Shown here: positions 63,507 to 64,000 of the stretch, piece by piece | Layout: each line of letters starts with the position of its first letter | Numbering within the stretch: position 1 is the stretch's first letter | Source of the DNA: Berghia stephanieae | Lineage: Eukaryota > Mollusca > Gastropoda > Nudibranchia > Aeolidiidae | Reading direction: 5' to 3' | Assembly (NCBI GenBank): GCA_034508935.3 | Contig: CM067442.1 | Coordinates: forward strand, 93,603,652-93,667,651 | Length of the DNA stretch: 64,000 nt | Position numbers and translations under genes: made by a program | The notes under the pieces: model-generated | Seen by the model: the letters and a program-made list of their open reading frames with translations, nothing else | What the model was told of the DNA's origin: nothing | Database searches by the model: none

Positions 63507-64000
63507 ATCTGTCGTACGCTTACAAAATTAGTGTCTCTCTCTATATTAGTCTATAAGACTTTTTCTCCATACATCCATGCATTGAAATGATCATCTACTT
63601 GTCAAAAATTATTGGATCAAAGCCTTCTATAAGTCTCGCAATCCGTTTATTTTTGTGTGGACAAAATGGTGTTTGAAATAAGAAGTAACTTTCATAACCA
63701 AAATGTAAAAAGGCTTTTTGTCAATGTAGGGCAAACTGTTTCCCAACATTAATCTGACAACCATTTTTGACGTAGTTAATGTTTAAACATCTGATCACCG
63801 ACCATATCTGTACAATCATAATTTGTATTGGATTTCATAATAATCTATATTGATCATATTACCAAGACCTGTCGGCCTATCAAATCTATAAATCTGATCC
63901 GGTGTATAGGACAGGAAAGTCGTGACGTCACACCTTCTACTCTTCTTGTTCCAAATTCATTGGAAGTGTGTTAGTAATCTGTCCTTCGAAGGACTAATAA
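63507..64000. other. No gene recognised
   Basis: Contains at most a diverged MITE P arm (AACCAAAATGTAAAAAGGC and TTTTTGTCAATG near 63700). Confidence 0.4.

Noticed and set aside
1-64000. LTR retroelements, endogenous viruses, Polintons, CRISPR arrays, rRNA genes
   Set aside because: No long direct terminal repeats with matching interior, no capsid, integrase, protease or polymerase-B motifs, no spacer arrays and no rRNA-like sequence were seen.

Overview
This is a gene-poor, AT-rich, repeat-saturated stretch of nuclear DNA from an animal, most likely a (marine) invertebrate. The reasons are: no operon-like dense coding; long microsatellites (TAC, CTT, ATT, AG, ATC); several tRNA-derived SINE families; fossil LINE fragments of several lineages with target-site duplications; many short inverted-repeat DNA transposons (MITEs); and one exon ending in a consensus GT splice donor. 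I cannot name the species from the sequence. No rRNA gene, intact tRNA gene, CRISPR array, LTR element or other virus-like element was recognised.

The only host coding sequence I can support is on the minus strand at 52202-52894. It is a first coding exon of 231 codons with a hydrophobic leader, an acidic Asn/Ser-rich N-terminal stretch and a C-terminal part that resembles the bilobed amino-terminal (ANF-receptor, periplasmic-binding-like) domain of ionotropic glutamate receptors, probably NMDA type. It ends in phase 0 at a GTAAGT donor. No further exon is recognised to its left, so the following intron may be very long.

Layout. 0-9.9 kb: SINE-C, microsatellites, and a FLYWCH/MULE-like DNA-transposon relic (about 8.3-9.9 kb) that carries a SINE. 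10-16 kb: a cluster of SINEs A, B, C and E, and a LINE with a 12-bp target duplication. 16.5-21 kb: two huge TAC/CAA arrays, two large palindromic elements, and a 5'-truncated RTE-like LINE with a 13-bp target duplication. 21-30 kb: A-rich and C-rich tracts, palindromic MITEs and hammerhead-like repeats. 30.6-31.2 kb: a non-autonomous hAT element with a perfect 8-bp target duplication. 32-37 kb: nested SINEs, a hAT-like MITE, and a 628-bp composite element with its own 10-bp target duplication. 38-41.4 kb: foldback MITE, tandem duplication, and a second copy of the composite element with a jockey/CR1-type LINE 3' end inside it and another LINE 3' end beside it. 42-50 kb: microsatellites, several palindromic MITEs, LINE tails and a 238-bp tandem duplication. 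52-53 kb: receptor exon. 54-64 kb: mostly unique AT-rich DNA with MITEs, one L2/CR1-like LINE 3' end, SINEs and a CA/TA array.

The most abundant element is a roughly 230-bp near-perfect palindrome (more than 20 whole, half or diverged copies) whose ends and TTAA flanks suggest a piggyBac-derived MITE. Nothing here amounts to an undescribed molecular system; the interest is in nested-insertion history, clean target duplications, and uncharacterised MITE and SINE families.
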